A DNA stretch of 64,000 bases, taken from positions 372,001 through 436,000 of the forward strand of contig NZ_LRUF01000008.1 in the NCBI RefSeq assembly GCF_001550155.1, in the 5' to 3' direction. This DNA comes from Pseudoalteromonas arabiensis (GTDB lineage: Bacteria > Pseudomonadota > Gammaproteobacteria > Enterobacterales > Alteromonadaceae). The position numbers were made by a program, and so were the translations under genes. The notes under the pieces are model-generated. The model had not been told where the DNA came from. It saw only the letters and a list, made by a program, of their open reading frames with translations, and did not search any database. How positions within the stretch are numbered: the stretch's first letter is position 1; the number at the start of each line of letters is the position of its first letter. This document shows, in pieces, positions 25,019 through 34,091 of the stretch.

Positions 25019-26098
25019 TTACTGTAACTGTAAGCGATCAACGAAAAAGCGCTCACTATTATGCGCACCTCCCCATAGACAACTTTGAAGAGGGCTCATT
25101 TGACCATCAGCATAAGTAAAGTGATGCTTTCGATCTTTTAACACTAACAGTGGCCCATCCAAATCGACATAACGAGCTTGTGATGCAAGTAATGAGGCTG
25201 GTGCCATCGCTAGAGAACTGCCCACCATACAGCCAAGCATTATATCAAACCCCATCTTTTGGGCTTTACTGGCTAACGAACAAGCTTGTGTTAAACCTCC
25301 TGTTTTATCGAGTTTAATATTGACAACTTGATATCGTCCCTGCAAATAAGGAAGATCATTTTCAGTATGGCATGATTCATCAGCACAAAGAGGGATTGGC
25401 GATGTGAAGTTAATCAGTTGCTCATCCTCACCAGCGGGTAGGGGTTGCTCAATGAGTACAACATTAAGTGCTTTTAGCGCCTCTACATTCTCTTCTAAAT
25501 CACGAAAGCACCAATCTTCGTTTGCATCTACGATAAACTGACTATGAGGCGCAGCGTTTGCAATAGCCGTCATCCTAGCGATGATATCTTGTTTATCTAG
25601 TTTTACTTTCACTAGGGGAGGGGAATTCATCGCCAATACAGCCTCTTGCATGGCTTTTGGTGTATCAATGCTAAGTGTGTGCGCGCAAATACTCGTTATA
25701 CTGGTTTTACTCAATATCTCTGCAACTGGTCGTGTACTTTGTTTGGCCTGAAGATCCCACATAGCACAATCTAGTGCATTACGGGCAGCGCCAGCGGGGA
25801 GTGTATTAATTAACTCGGAAAGTTCCATTTTGCGAGTGAAGGAACGATCACAAAACAATGCTTTAATTTGTTTTGTCGATGTACTTATCGATTCATCATA
25901 ACGCGCATAGGGGACCGATTCAGCCCAGCCGTAAAATTCTTTGTCTGCAATCACAACCACAATCACATCTGCGCTCTTTTTTGTTCCTCTAGAAATTTTA
26001 AAGTCTGATTTCAATGGTATTGATTGATGAAAAACAGAGACAGTGTAGACGCTCGACAACGTTTCTAAGGATATATTGAACAATCTTTCTGTTAGCAT
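25019..26098 (-). CDS. dgcA: Enolase-superfamily racemase, DgcA-type (N-acetyl-D-glutamate racemase / dipeptide epimerase)
   Basis: A 359-residue muconate-lactonising-subgroup enzyme. The catalytic KxK (LVKVKLDKQD), metal ligands Asp (FIVDANEDW), Glu (VLIEQPLP) and Asp (PLCADESCH), and the distal acid/base Lys (VNIKLDKTGG) are in order. The family includes L-Ala-D/L-Glu epimerases. Pairing with the DUF1611 gene just upstream, overlapping by seven bases, is the arrangement I recall for DgcA, which converts N-acetyl-D-Glu to N-acetyl-L-Glu in D-glutamate catabolism of marine Pseudoalteromonas. The alternative is Ala-Glu dipeptide epimerisation of peptidoglycan peptides. It is the last gene of the D-amino-acid locus. 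Confidence 0.8.
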   Translation of the reverse strand: MLTERLFNISLETLSSVYTVSVFHQSIPLKSDFKISRGTKKSADVIVVVIADKEFYGWAESVPYARYDESISTSTKQIKALFCDRSFTRKMELSELINTLPAGAARNALDCAMWDLQAKQSTRPVAEILSKTSITSICAHTLSIDTPKAMQEAVLAMNSPPLVKVKLDKQDIIARMTAIANAAPHSQFIVDANEDWCFRDLEENVEALKALNVVLIEQPLPAGEDEQLINFTSPIPLCADESCHTENDLPYLQGRYQVVNIKLDKTGGLTQACSLASKAQKMGFDIMLGCMVGSSLAMAPASLLASQARYVDLDGPLLVLKDRKHHFTYADGQMSPLQSCLWGGAHNSERFFVDRLQLQ

Positions 26099-27090
26099 AA
26101 GTTGGCCACTATTGAATCGACGCCATCACGTAAGGGATCAACACATGGCACACCAAATGTCTGACTCAGACGCTCACAAATTTCATTTCCTTGTTCAATA
26201 CTAACACTGGATGTATTAACTGAAATACCGACCACCTGAACATCAGGGTTCGTTAATTTCGCCGCAGCAATATTTAACTCTATCGTCGTTTCAATACTAG
26301 GAAAGGAAGTATGGAGTAAGCCACGCATATGGGTTCTATTTAAAGCATGACATATCACTAACGCATCAGGCTGAGAACCATGTAACAATCCCAAGCTAAC
26401 TCCAGCAAAAGCAGGGTGTGACAGTGAACCTTGCCCTTCGATAATATCCCAATGCGTTTCATCTGCATCAGGACTTAATGATTCTGCAGCACCGGAAATA
26501 AAATCAGCAATAACGCAATCTATCGCTACACCACTGCCTGAGATTAAAATTCCGCATTGCCCCGTAGCCCTAAAGTCGACATCTATATTTTGTTCTTTCA
26601 TCGCTTTCTCTAGGCTTAAGCTTGTATACATTTTACCTACAGAGCAATCTGTTCCCACAGTAAGTAATCGCTTACCTTTGCGTTTATATCCCTTGCCTGT
26701 TGCAAATGCTGTACTTGGATGACGAATATCCAATAAATTTGTATTGTGCTTTTGCGAAAGACTGACCAGCTCATCAAAGTTAGTGAGCTTATCGTGAAGC
26801 CCACTTACGATGTTCATTCCGTGCTCTATTGCCTCACTAATAATTGGCAACCACTTTTTGTCTAACACACCACCACTATTAGCAAAACCTAGAACGAATG
26901 TTTTTGCGCCTAACTTAGCAGCTTCACAGATGCTACATTGATTGAGACCAGTACTGACTGTACAACCGTTAACGCTCAGCTCGCCTACACAAAGTTCAGC
27001 GCGCCAATCAGCTAAACTTTGTGCCATTTTAATTGAGAGTTTATCGGTCGCATCACCGATAAATAGTAAATAAGGAGGCTTAATTTGCAT
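26092..27090 (-). CDS. dgcN: DUF1611 P-loop protein, DgcN-type N-acetyltransferase
   Basis: A 332-residue protein. The N-terminal half is Rossmann-like and the C-terminal domain carries the P-loop TVGTDCSVGKM (about residues 142-152), with later GQGSLSHPAF and GSQPDALVICH motifs, the DUF1611 signature. Members paired with an enolase-superfamily racemase have been described, as I recall, as DgcN, acetylating D-glutamate before racemisation by DgcA. A 22-bp element also found before the TonB-receptor gene lies 88 bases upstream of its start, so this promoter is probably controlled by the adjacent LysR protein. Confidence 0.8.
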   Translation of the reverse strand: MQIKPPYLLFIGDATDKLSIKMAQSLADWRAELCVGELSVNGCTVSTGLNQCSICEAAKLGAKTFVLGFANSGGVLDKKWLPIISEAIEHGMNIVSGLHDKLTNFDELVSLSQKHNTNLLDIRHPSTAFATGKGYKRKGKRLLTVGTDCSVGKMYTSLSLEKAMKEQNIDVDFRATGQCGILISGSGVAIDCVIADFISGAAESLSPDADETHWDIIEGQGSLSHPAFAGVSLGLLHGSQPDALVICHALNRTHMRGLLHTSFPSIETTIELNIAAAKLTNPDVQVVGISVNTSSVSIEQGNEICERLSQTFGVPCVDPLRDGVDSIVANLC

Positions 27091-27177
27091 AATATATCTC
27101 TAATTTAGAAAGAAAAATTGACTAAGCAGAGCATATTATTTTTTAAAATTTAGAAAAGAATGAAGAATTATTGCACC

Positions 27178-27199
27178 TATAACCTATGTTTATAGCCAG
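27178..27199. promoter_or_regulatory. Putative LysR (DgcR) box upstream of dgcN
   Basis: A 22-bp element with the core ATA-N-CCT-N2-G-N-TTATAG, containing CTATAA/TTATAG arms. It agrees at 15 of 22 positions with the element at 37152-37173 upstream of the TonB-receptor gene, in the same orientation and at nearly the same distance (88 versus 82 bases) from the start codon. Confidence 0.6.
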
Positions 27200-27211
27200 A
27201 CAAAATACCCT

Positions 27212-28087
27212 TTAAATACAATTAGATAACTCATTTAAAAAGGCGTCTAAAACATGTGATAAAACTTTATTTTCTAAATGAAGAGCACTCACGTTGAAAA
27301 ATAAAGGAGGGCTGAATGAGGCGATAGCAATGTCATCTGACAAGTTTCCCATAGCAGTATACTTATCAACGATACATACACCCACTCCCTGTGCTACCAA
27401 GCGTGCAGCAATAAAGTAAGTTTGCACTTTAATTGTAGAGTCCAGTACGATATTTTCCTCAAGCATGCGCTTCCACAACAGGTGCCCTAAAGGGCCACTA
27501 TCACTTATATCAATAAATTCTGCCCCTTCAAGTTCCTGAAAGGTCAGCTGAGCAGGTATAGATGGAAATAAACGTTTAGGAAATACCGCAACCAGCTCTG
27601 ACTGTGCAATTTTAATAGCTTTAACGCCTGGCATCGCACTCGGCGAAAAAACAACAGCCAAATCGCACTTATGTTCAAGTAATGCTTGCAATGCTTCATT
27701 GTTATGAATCGTCTGCACATTAAAGTTAACTTTTGGATACGCGTGATGATACTTTGCTATTGCACAGGGAAGTGCATCGAAACCTAAGGCAGGTGTAACA
27801 CTTAAATTTATATTGCCAAACTCAGCTTTTTTTATATTTTCAGCTGTGTTTTTAATCGACCGCATTTGCTGGTAAATTTTGTCAACTTCGTTGAATAGCA
27901 TCGACGCCTCCTCAGTTGGAATGAGACGTCCCTTTACCCGCTCAAATAACTTAAAACCTAATTGCATCTCCGCATGCGATAAAACTTTACTAACCGAGGG
28001 TTGTGATACATGTAAAGCTTTAGCGGCATTCGTGATTGAACCCGTTGTATAGATTGCATGGAACACTTCGATATGTCGCAGTCGCAT
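27212..28087 (-). CDS. LysR family regulator of the D-amino-acid locus
   Basis: A 291-residue regulator with an N-terminal winged helix (MRLRHIEVFHAIYTTGSITNAAKALHVSQPSVSKVLSHAEMQLGFKLFERV) and a periplasmic-binding-protein-like effector domain. The gene lies between the NhaC-type transporter gene and dgcN, all in one direction, so it probably controls the locus and corresponds by position to a DgcR-type regulator responding to D-glutamate or another D-amino acid. Candidate operators occur upstream of dgcN and upstream of the TonB-receptor gene 9 kb away. The effector identity is inferred only from context. Confidence 0.85.
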   Translation of the reverse strand: MRLRHIEVFHAIYTTGSITNAAKALHVSQPSVSKVLSHAEMQLGFKLFERVKGRLIPTEEASMLFNEVDKIYQQMRSIKNTAENIKKAEFGNINLSVTPALGFDALPCAIAKYHHAYPKVNFNVQTIHNNEALQALLEHKCDLAVVFSPSAMPGVKAIKIAQSELVAVFPKRLFPSIPAQLTFQELEGAEFIDISDSGPLGHLLWKRMLEENIVLDSTIKVQTYFIAARLVAQGVGVCIVDKYTAMGNLSDDIAIASFSPPLFFNVSALHLENKVLSHVLDAFLNELSNCI

Positions 28088-28103
28088 TTATTAACTCCTA
28101 AAG

Positions 28104-29831
28104 TTAGGCAAAAAAGTAAACAGTCAAAGTCCAAAGTAAACCTGCCAGACCAGCTGCGATTGATGCAGGAACAAGCTGCGACTTAACATGGTCCATCAGA
28201 TCACACCCTGTGGTCATAGCGCTTAAAATCGTTGTATCTGAGATAGGTGAGCACTGATCACCAAATACGCTCCCATTTAAAACCGCAGCAAAGCATACAG
28301 CCATAAATAACTCTGGATGTGCGAGTTCTTGTGATTGACTAATAGCCCAAGCAAGTGGCATTGCTAAAGGAAATGCGACAGCATAGGTTCCCCAACTTGT
28401 GCCTGTTGAAAAAGCTATTGCGAGCGTGATCAGCTGTAGAAGTATTGGCAGCAGCCAAAAGGGCAAACCATCCCCAAGTAAAGATACAAGGTACAAACCT
28501 CCACCAATTTGTTTACTAATGGTTCCTATAATAACCGCAAGCATTAAAATAACAGAGGCAACAACAACCCCCTTTAAGCCTGTTGCAAACCCGTCCATCA
28601 GGTCACTTAACGACATACCTTTACACAACGCAATAAACGCAGACATTAATAACGCAACCCCAAATGCCCAATTAACTTCAGGCGTACCACTGTATAAAAA
28701 AGTAATAATGGCGATACTAATCAAGCTTATCAAAGGCAATAAAAACTCTAATACATGTGGCGAGTAATGAGAAGGGACATGGGTTTGCTGTAACTCTTTT
28801 GCACTCAATGGTGTTGCATCTGGGGCATCAAGCTGTCCTGTTGATAATGCGCGTTGATGAGCATCTCTAATCCGCTTGCCAGAAAAACGCGTAATATTCA
28901 TGCTCAACAAAAATGTGCCTAAAACGGCGAAAAAACTATAAAAACTAAATGGAATACTTGAGAAGAAAAATTTAATTCGCTCTGACTCTGTGGCAAGAAA
29001 AGAAACCCCAGGTACAAAAATTAGCGCTTGAATATAAGCAGGCCATGCATTAAATGCGAGGATTGATGCAATAGGGGAGGCTGTTGAATCAACAATATAG
29101 CTCATTTCTTCATGGCTCACTTTTGCTTTATCAGCAAGGGGGCGCACTGTGGTGCCAACTAAGGTTGTACTCATGGTACCGCCTTGAAAGAAAATAACGC
29201 CTAAAAACCATGAAATTAATTTGGCTGAGCGCTGCCCTTTCACAAAGTGCTTTGTCATAAAGTTTGCAAACGCTTGAGCCGCCCCTGTTCGAGACCAGAT
29301 ACCAATCAACCCGCCTAATAACCACAAGTAAAGTAATAACAAAGCAGCGCTACTTTCAGTTGCTAAATTCACAATGATAACGTCATTGGTTAAATCATAG
29401 TGACCAAGTAATAAAGCCCCAACAACAATACCACTAAATAGAGACGTAAGTGGCTCTTTGGTAATCAAACACAATAAAATGGTGACAAATGCAGGCAGCA
29501 GTGACCATAAGCCATAATGAAAGGCAGGTTTAAGTAAGCGTACCTCGCCATCATCAGTCATAACCCATTGCTCTTCTAAACTCGGAGTTTGTTTACTCGC
29601 ATCTAAAGAGGCTTGATTTAAAGGTGAGTCTTGATATGCCACAACTGAGTTTATAGTGACTTCTTTTCCTTTATACATATAAGCATACTGATTATGCTCA
29701 GTTTGATATGTATCGTATAAATAAGATTGCTCTAACCATGTTGGAGTGACAAAAAAGTTCACATACAATGCACTTGCAATGGCACTTAAAAGGATCAGAA
29801 AGGGTAAAAGTTTATTGTTGCTTATCATTTT
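28104..29831 (-). CDS. NhaC-type transporter (Na+/H+ antiporter family)
   Basis: A membrane protein of about 575 residues with ten or more segments, rich in Gly and small residues, with the family stretches [71 protein letters not shown] and [33 protein letters not shown]. An upstream in-frame Met (29897) adds 22 polar residues; the Met before the first hydrophobic stretch ([18 protein letters not shown], 29831) is the more likely start. NhaC relatives include amino-acid and dicarboxylate exchangers. Placement in a D-amino-acid locus suggests uptake of the freed amino acid or peptide rather than pH control, an inference. Confidence 0.85.
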   Translation of the reverse strand, partial: KMISNNKLLPFLILLSAIASALYVNFFVTPTWLEQSYLYDTYQTEHNQYAYMYKGKEVTINSVVAYQDSPLNQASLDASKQTPSLEEQWVMTDDGEVRLLKPAFHYGLWSLLPAFVTILLCLITKEPLTSLFSGIVVGALLLGHYDLTNDVIIVNLATESSAALLLLYLWLLGGLIGIWSRTGAAQAFANFMTKHFVKGQRSAKLISWFLGVIFFQGGTMSTTLVGTTVRPLADKAKVSHEEMSYIVDSTASPIASILAFNAWPAYIQALIFVPGVSFLATESERIKFFFSSIPFSFYSFFAVLGTFLLSMNITRFSGKRIRDAHQRALSTGQLDAPDATPLSAKELQQTHVPSHYSPHVLEFLLPLISLISIAIITFLYSGTPEVNWAFGVALLMSAFIALCKGMSLSDLMDGFATGLKGVVVASVILMLAVIIGTISKQIGGGLYLVSLLGDGLPFWLLPILLQLITLAIAFSTGTSWGTYAVAFPLAMPLAWAISQSQELAHPELFMAVCFAAVLNGSVFGDQCSPISDTTILSAMTTGCDLMDHVKSQLVPASIAAGLAGLLWTLTVYFFA

Positions 29832-29906
29832 ATTGTCTTTTTTTGAAATGCAAATGAACACCCAACTTGAGCCCGAAGTCGAACGCTTGGGGCTCAAAAA
29901 TGCACA

Positions 29907-32456
29907 CTATCTGGGCGATACGAATAACTTTGAAAAGAATAAGCTATTTAAAAATAGCTTCTCTGTTCCATAAAAGTAGCCTCTAAAGTTTGGATCATCG
30001 GCAAATAAAATAACACTTCCTTTTCCTAACCTTTGTGCAACTAAACTTGTTTTTCCTGCTAGTTGCTGTTGATTTTCAACTGAAGCAAACCCTGTTAATA
30101 ACGGTTTTTGAGCTATCTGTACAATAGACGCGTAAGGGTTTTTTGGCATTTCAAACGCCAGTAAGCCACTTCGGTGACTGGCAACCTCTCTTCTTACATA
30201 GCCGTATCCAAGCGGGTGGGTAATGTCTAAGTCTCCTAACATGACTGCACCACCAATAATATCTTGCGCTTCAAGGTGTGACTTCTGGCCATAATTGATT
30301 CTTTCTCGCTGATTCTCAATACCCGGGCTAATCTCGACCGTAACAAGGTCTAGCAACTCTTTGCTGGCCCATTTTGCACCGTCAGCTATACCAATAAATG
30401 TCCCTCCCGAGCGGGTCCAAGTTAATAACTTATCGGTGGTTTTCTTATTAATATTTGCGTGTTGACCGTCAACAAGCACAATGTGGCTGTAGTTATTTAG
30501 ATCTAACTTTTCTAACTGTGATTTAGTCACTAAAACACTAGGAATATTCATGCGCTTATCAAGTAGATGCCAAACTTCTCCAGCTTGATACTGTGAAATT
30601 GAAGGCCCAATAACAAGTAATACGTGAGGCTGTTCAATTGCTTCGATGTTATTACTACCCAAATCCATGCCAATACTCTGAGTATGCGATGATTGCAATG
30701 CGTAGCTAGCTATCGCATCTTGCTCCGCAGCCTGGCTCATTAATGAATGTAATTTACTTTTATCTTGATTCGATACAGGCACCACCACTGTACCGCGCAT
30801 AAATGTTTTTTGCCCTTGGTCTGTTTCTGCTTGAAAGCCATTATTAGCAACACGGGGACGAAAACCTTCTTGCAGTAATTGATACATCAATTTAGGGGCG
30901 TAATAATTGCTCCATTCAAATGCATAAGCAACCTGAGCCTCGCTTGGGGAGGGTTGGCGAGGAAAAGTAACCGCAAGCACTTCACCTACTTGGTAATTAC
31001 TTTGTTTGAGCTCTTCATATTCAATGCCAAAAGCTAACGGCATCGTCCAGCCAGATACATCATAAAATGTATTATTTTCAAAGCGCGTTACTTTTGAGAA
31101 CAAACCTTTAAGCATGGGATAACTCGCTTGAGCTGATTCAACAACGTATGCTTGATTTGCAAAAAATGATTTACCGTTAACGGTCATGTCTTTTGTCAGG
31201 GGCTTAACGTCTATTTTATTGCGGCTAAGTAGCTGTAAGAAATGAAAGATCTTTGCAGGGTCTTCTGGTGCTGAAAATACATACCCTTTAACACTATCGT
31301 TCTTCGCGGTTTCTTTAGTCTCTTTAGAAAACTGATACTGATAATTAAGTAAGGCCTGTTTTTTGTCTACAGCATTATTAAGAAGCGCTAGGCCTACATG
31401 ATAATACGTTTTAATATTTTCTCGAAATGACAACAGCCCTCTTGGTGTTTCCAAAACCCCAGCAGAACTGGCCTGTTCAAATAGAATACCTAAACTGCCG
31501 TATAAATGTGGATAAGTCGCTCCTTTACCAAGGTAGAAATTATCATAGGCCTCTTCATTAAAAAACAAAGTAGCAGCGCTATCTAGATACGCGCGAGGTT
31601 GCTCGACAACATCCGATAACAACCCCATAGCCTGCTTATTGATTAATGGATGAACCCTATCAGGTGCGCCTGGGTGAAAATAAAACGATTTATAAGAGCG
31701 CATTTCATGAAAATCAGCCACGATATTTGGTCGCCAGTCATGGAACTTTTTCACCCAACTCACGGGCTCTGGATGTTGCTGCAACATCCACTGCCGATTT
31801 AAATCAAACCAATAATGATTGGTTCTCCCTGACGGCCATGGAGAACCATGTAAAGCATGCGCAGGGTCGCTAATAGCTACCTCTGATTGATAACGTAAAT
31901 TCCAAGAGGCTTCACGACTATTGCCATCAGGGTTCATACTAGCTGTTAACAAAATAACGCTATTTTCTAATAGCTTTTCTGTTTCTTTACCTTGTGCAGC
32001 TGCAAGGTGGTAGGCAATAGGTATCGCAGAGTCTGTTGAGCTTACTTCACTGCCATGAACACCAAAGTTAATCCAACTTATCACTGGCATATTTGAAGTA
32101 TTTAATGCATTACCTTGCTGTAAAAGCATATGCTTTTGCTGTATTTCGGGCAGCTTTTTTAGGTTTGCTGGCGAGCTAATTGTCAAAGTAATTATTGGCC
32201 TGCGCTCGTGACTATAGCCAATTACTTCAAAACTAACGCGTTCTGATTGTTCTGATAACATCTTAAAGTAAGCAACTAACTGATCATTACGAACCATTTG
32301 CTCACCTAGTTGATGACCCAAAAAGTTCTCTGGGGAAATTATATCTGTATTAAAATTCGTTGCTGGACTATAAAAGTTGCTCGCGGCGCTAGAGAACACA
32401 TAACAAGAAGAAAACATGATGAGACAACAGAAAAGCGCCTTAAAAAACATTTTCAT
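29907..32456 (-). CDS. M14 family zinc carboxypeptidase, exported
   Basis: An 849-residue enzyme with a signal peptide (ALFCCLIMFSSCYVFSSAA). The zinc site is intact: HGSE (in WINFGVHGSEVSS, about residues 116-119) and the later His in ADFHEMRSY, with NPDGNSRE between as substrate-binding loop. About 400 residues follow the catalytic domain, ending in a Rossmann-like GATase1-type domain (GEVWHLLDKRMNIPSVLV to GTFIGIADGAKW). The combination is typical of large periplasmic M14 peptidases of marine bacteria. It would release C-terminal residues from peptides or muropeptides taken in by the TonB receptor. It lies 5 bases after the D-aminoacylase gene. Confidence 0.9.
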   Translation of the reverse strand: MKMFFKALFCCLIMFSSCYVFSSAASNFYSPATNFNTDIISPENFLGHQLGEQMVRNDQLVAYFKMLSEQSERVSFEVIGYSHERRPIITLTISSPANLKKLPEIQQKHMLLQQGNALNTSNMPVISWINFGVHGSEVSSTDSAIPIAYHLAAAQGKETEKLLENSVILLTASMNPDGNSREASWNLRYQSEVAISDPAHALHGSPWPSGRTNHYWFDLNRQWMLQQHPEPVSWVKKFHDWRPNIVADFHEMRSYKSFYFHPGAPDRVHPLINKQAMGLLSDVVEQPRAYLDSAATLFFNEEAYDNFYLGKGATYPHLYGSLGILFEQASSAGVLETPRGLLSFRENIKTYYHVGLALLNNAVDKKQALLNYQYQFSKETKETAKNDSVKGYVFSAPEDPAKIFHFLQLLSRNKIDVKPLTKDMTVNGKSFFANQAYVVESAQASYPMLKGLFSKVTRFENNTFYDVSGWTMPLAFGIEYEELKQSNYQVGEVLAVTFPRQPSPSEAQVAYAFEWSNYYAPKLMYQLLQEGFRPRVANNGFQAETDQGQKTFMRGTVVVPVSNQDKSKLHSLMSQAAEQDAIASYALQSSHTQSIGMDLGSNNIEAIEQPHVLLVIGPSISQYQAGEVWHLLDKRMNIPSVLVTKSQLEKLDLNNYSHIVLVDGQHANINKKTTDKLLTWTRSGGTFIGIADGAKWASKELLDLVTVEISPGIENQRERINYGQKSHLEAQDIIGGAVMLGDLDITHPLGYGYVRREVASHRSGLLAFEMPKNPYASIVQIAQKPLLTGFASVENQQQLAGKTSLVAQRLGKGSVILFADDPNFRGYFYGTEKLFLNSLFFSKLFVSPR

Positions 32457-32461
32457 AATGA

Positions 32462-34033
32462 CTACCTTAGTGATTGATTTTGTCGAATAGTTTGGCCTGC
32501 CAATACATTTAACACTTTGCCATTATCAATAGCTAACTGGCCGTTTATCAGCATCCATTGCACACCAGAACTTAGCTTTTCTGGGTTTAAATAATCTGCA
32601 TTAGCAGCAAATTTTTCTTTATCAAAAATAACAATATCAGCGACATTTCCCACAACTAATTTTCCTCGATTAGTTAAACCAAATGTCTCTGCGGTTAGCG
32701 TGCTGCTTTTATGTATAAACTCAGCTAGATTTAGCCATTTTTTTTGATAAACATATTCATGATATTTTTTTGGGAAAGAGGCGTACTTTCTTGGGTGACC
32801 AGGGCTGCCATCGGATGAAGTCATCACCCATGGAGCTTGCATATACGCTTTAATATCGTCCTCAGACATATTAAAACTGGCAACCCGCGCATTACCTGAA
32901 ATAATTATTTTTTTTGCTGCGTCAATTGCATCCAACTGCCAGTCTTCAGCGATTTGAGCCAGTGTCTTACCACGTATATCAGGGCGCGTAGGGTCACTTA
33001 TCAATAAAGAATCAGCGCCGCCTCTGCGCCTTAAGTTTTCTAACATGGCTGTACGAATTGTAGGCCATTGCGAAGCGTCTTGTAATCTTGCTAAATACTC
33101 TTCTTTGCTACCGGCAAGCACTTCACGTGGTACTAAACTACCCGCAACACTGGTTCCTGAGGCTCGCCAAGGATACTGATCCGCAGACACCTTAATTCCC
33201 CGCGCTCTCGCATTATCTATAAGTTTAATAACTTGCTCACTTTCTCCCCACACGTCGGTTCCTAACGCCTTAATGTGAGCGATGTGAACGGGCAACCTTG
33301 CTTCTTCACCAATTGTTATAACTTCTTCAATAGCGCCTATAAGACCAATACTGTAAGAGCTTTCATCACGAATGTGGCTATCATAAACACCACCATGCTC
33401 TGCTGCGACTTTAGCCAGCTCAATAACCTCCTCGGTTGTCGCATAGTTACCAGGCACATAATAAAGCCCTGTTGATAAACCCAATGCTCCCGCGTTCATT
33501 GCCTCTTTTACAAGCTCTCTCATTTGCTCAAGCTCGCTGTTGCTTGGCGCGCGATTTACGCGTCCCATTACCGCCTTACGGACTGAACCATGACCAACAT
33601 AAAGCCCAACATTGGTGCCAATACCTTGCTGCTGGTAATCTTGCAATGTTCCCGCAACATTAACATCGCCACCGCCATCGACGTTACAGAATACGGTGCT
33701 GACACCTTGCGTTAAGTAGTTTGCATTTAGATTTGTCAGCCCACCTTTAAAATCGTTACACGCATGTGTATGAGGGTCAATAAAACCAGGTGCGATGATA
33801 AAATCTTGCGCGTTAATTGTCTTTTTTGCTTTGATATCAGTAGGTAGATGTTTTTGAACGAAGACTATATTGCCTTTATCAATACCAATCACACCAGAAA
33901 ACGGAGTTTCAGATGCTCCGCTATAAATAACCTCTCCAATAATAATTGTGTCGATAGATTGCGGGGTTCCCTTAGTACAACCCGCCAGTAAAATAACACT
34001 CGCGATGATGCTTGTTAGTTTATTAATTCGCAT
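32462..34033 (-). CDS. N-acyl-D-amino-acid deacylase (D-aminoacylase), lipoprotein
   Basis: A 523-residue amidohydrolase-superfamily enzyme exported as a lipoprotein (SIIASVILLAGC lipobox, Cys about 19). The amidohydrolase core shows HTH after IAPGFIDPH (metal ligands), SHIRDESSY, PVHIAHIKALG and a late SSDGSPGHPRKYASFPKKYHEYV block typical of D-aminoacylases, ending in NRGKLVVGNVADIVIFD. It would split N-acyl-D-amino acids, giving free D-amino acids in the periplasm or at the membrane face. The genes on either side (M14 peptidase, TonB receptor) supply breakdown and uptake of the larger substrate. Confidence 0.92.
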   Translation of the reverse strand: MRINKLTSIIASVILLAGCTKGTPQSIDTIIIGEVIYSGASETPFSGVIGIDKGNIVFVQKHLPTDIKAKKTINAQDFIIAPGFIDPHTHACNDFKGGLTNLNANYLTQGVSTVFCNVDGGGDVNVAGTLQDYQQQGIGTNVGLYVGHGSVRKAVMGRVNRAPSNSELEQMRELVKEAMNAGALGLSTGLYYVPGNYATTEEVIELAKVAAEHGGVYDSHIRDESSYSIGLIGAIEEVITIGEEARLPVHIAHIKALGTDVWGESEQVIKLIDNARARGIKVSADQYPWRASGTSVAGSLVPREVLAGSKEEYLARLQDASQWPTIRTAMLENLRRRGGADSLLISDPTRPDIRGKTLAQIAEDWQLDAIDAAKKIIISGNARVASFNMSEDDIKAYMQAPWVMTSSDGSPGHPRKYASFPKKYHEYVYQKKWLNLAEFIHKSSTLTAETFGLTNRGKLVVGNVADIVIFDKEKFAANADYLNPEKLSSGVQWMLINGQLAIDNGKVLNVLAGQTIRQNQSLR

Positions 34034-34091
34034 TTTTTATCCCATAAAGCAGATGAGAAGCACACAACTTCTCATCTAATTGAATGATTAT

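Noticed and set aside
32390..32410. GAACACATAAC as a fourth Ter-like repeat (reverse)
   Set aside because: It lacks the AGTA-N-G half, so only about nine bases agree.
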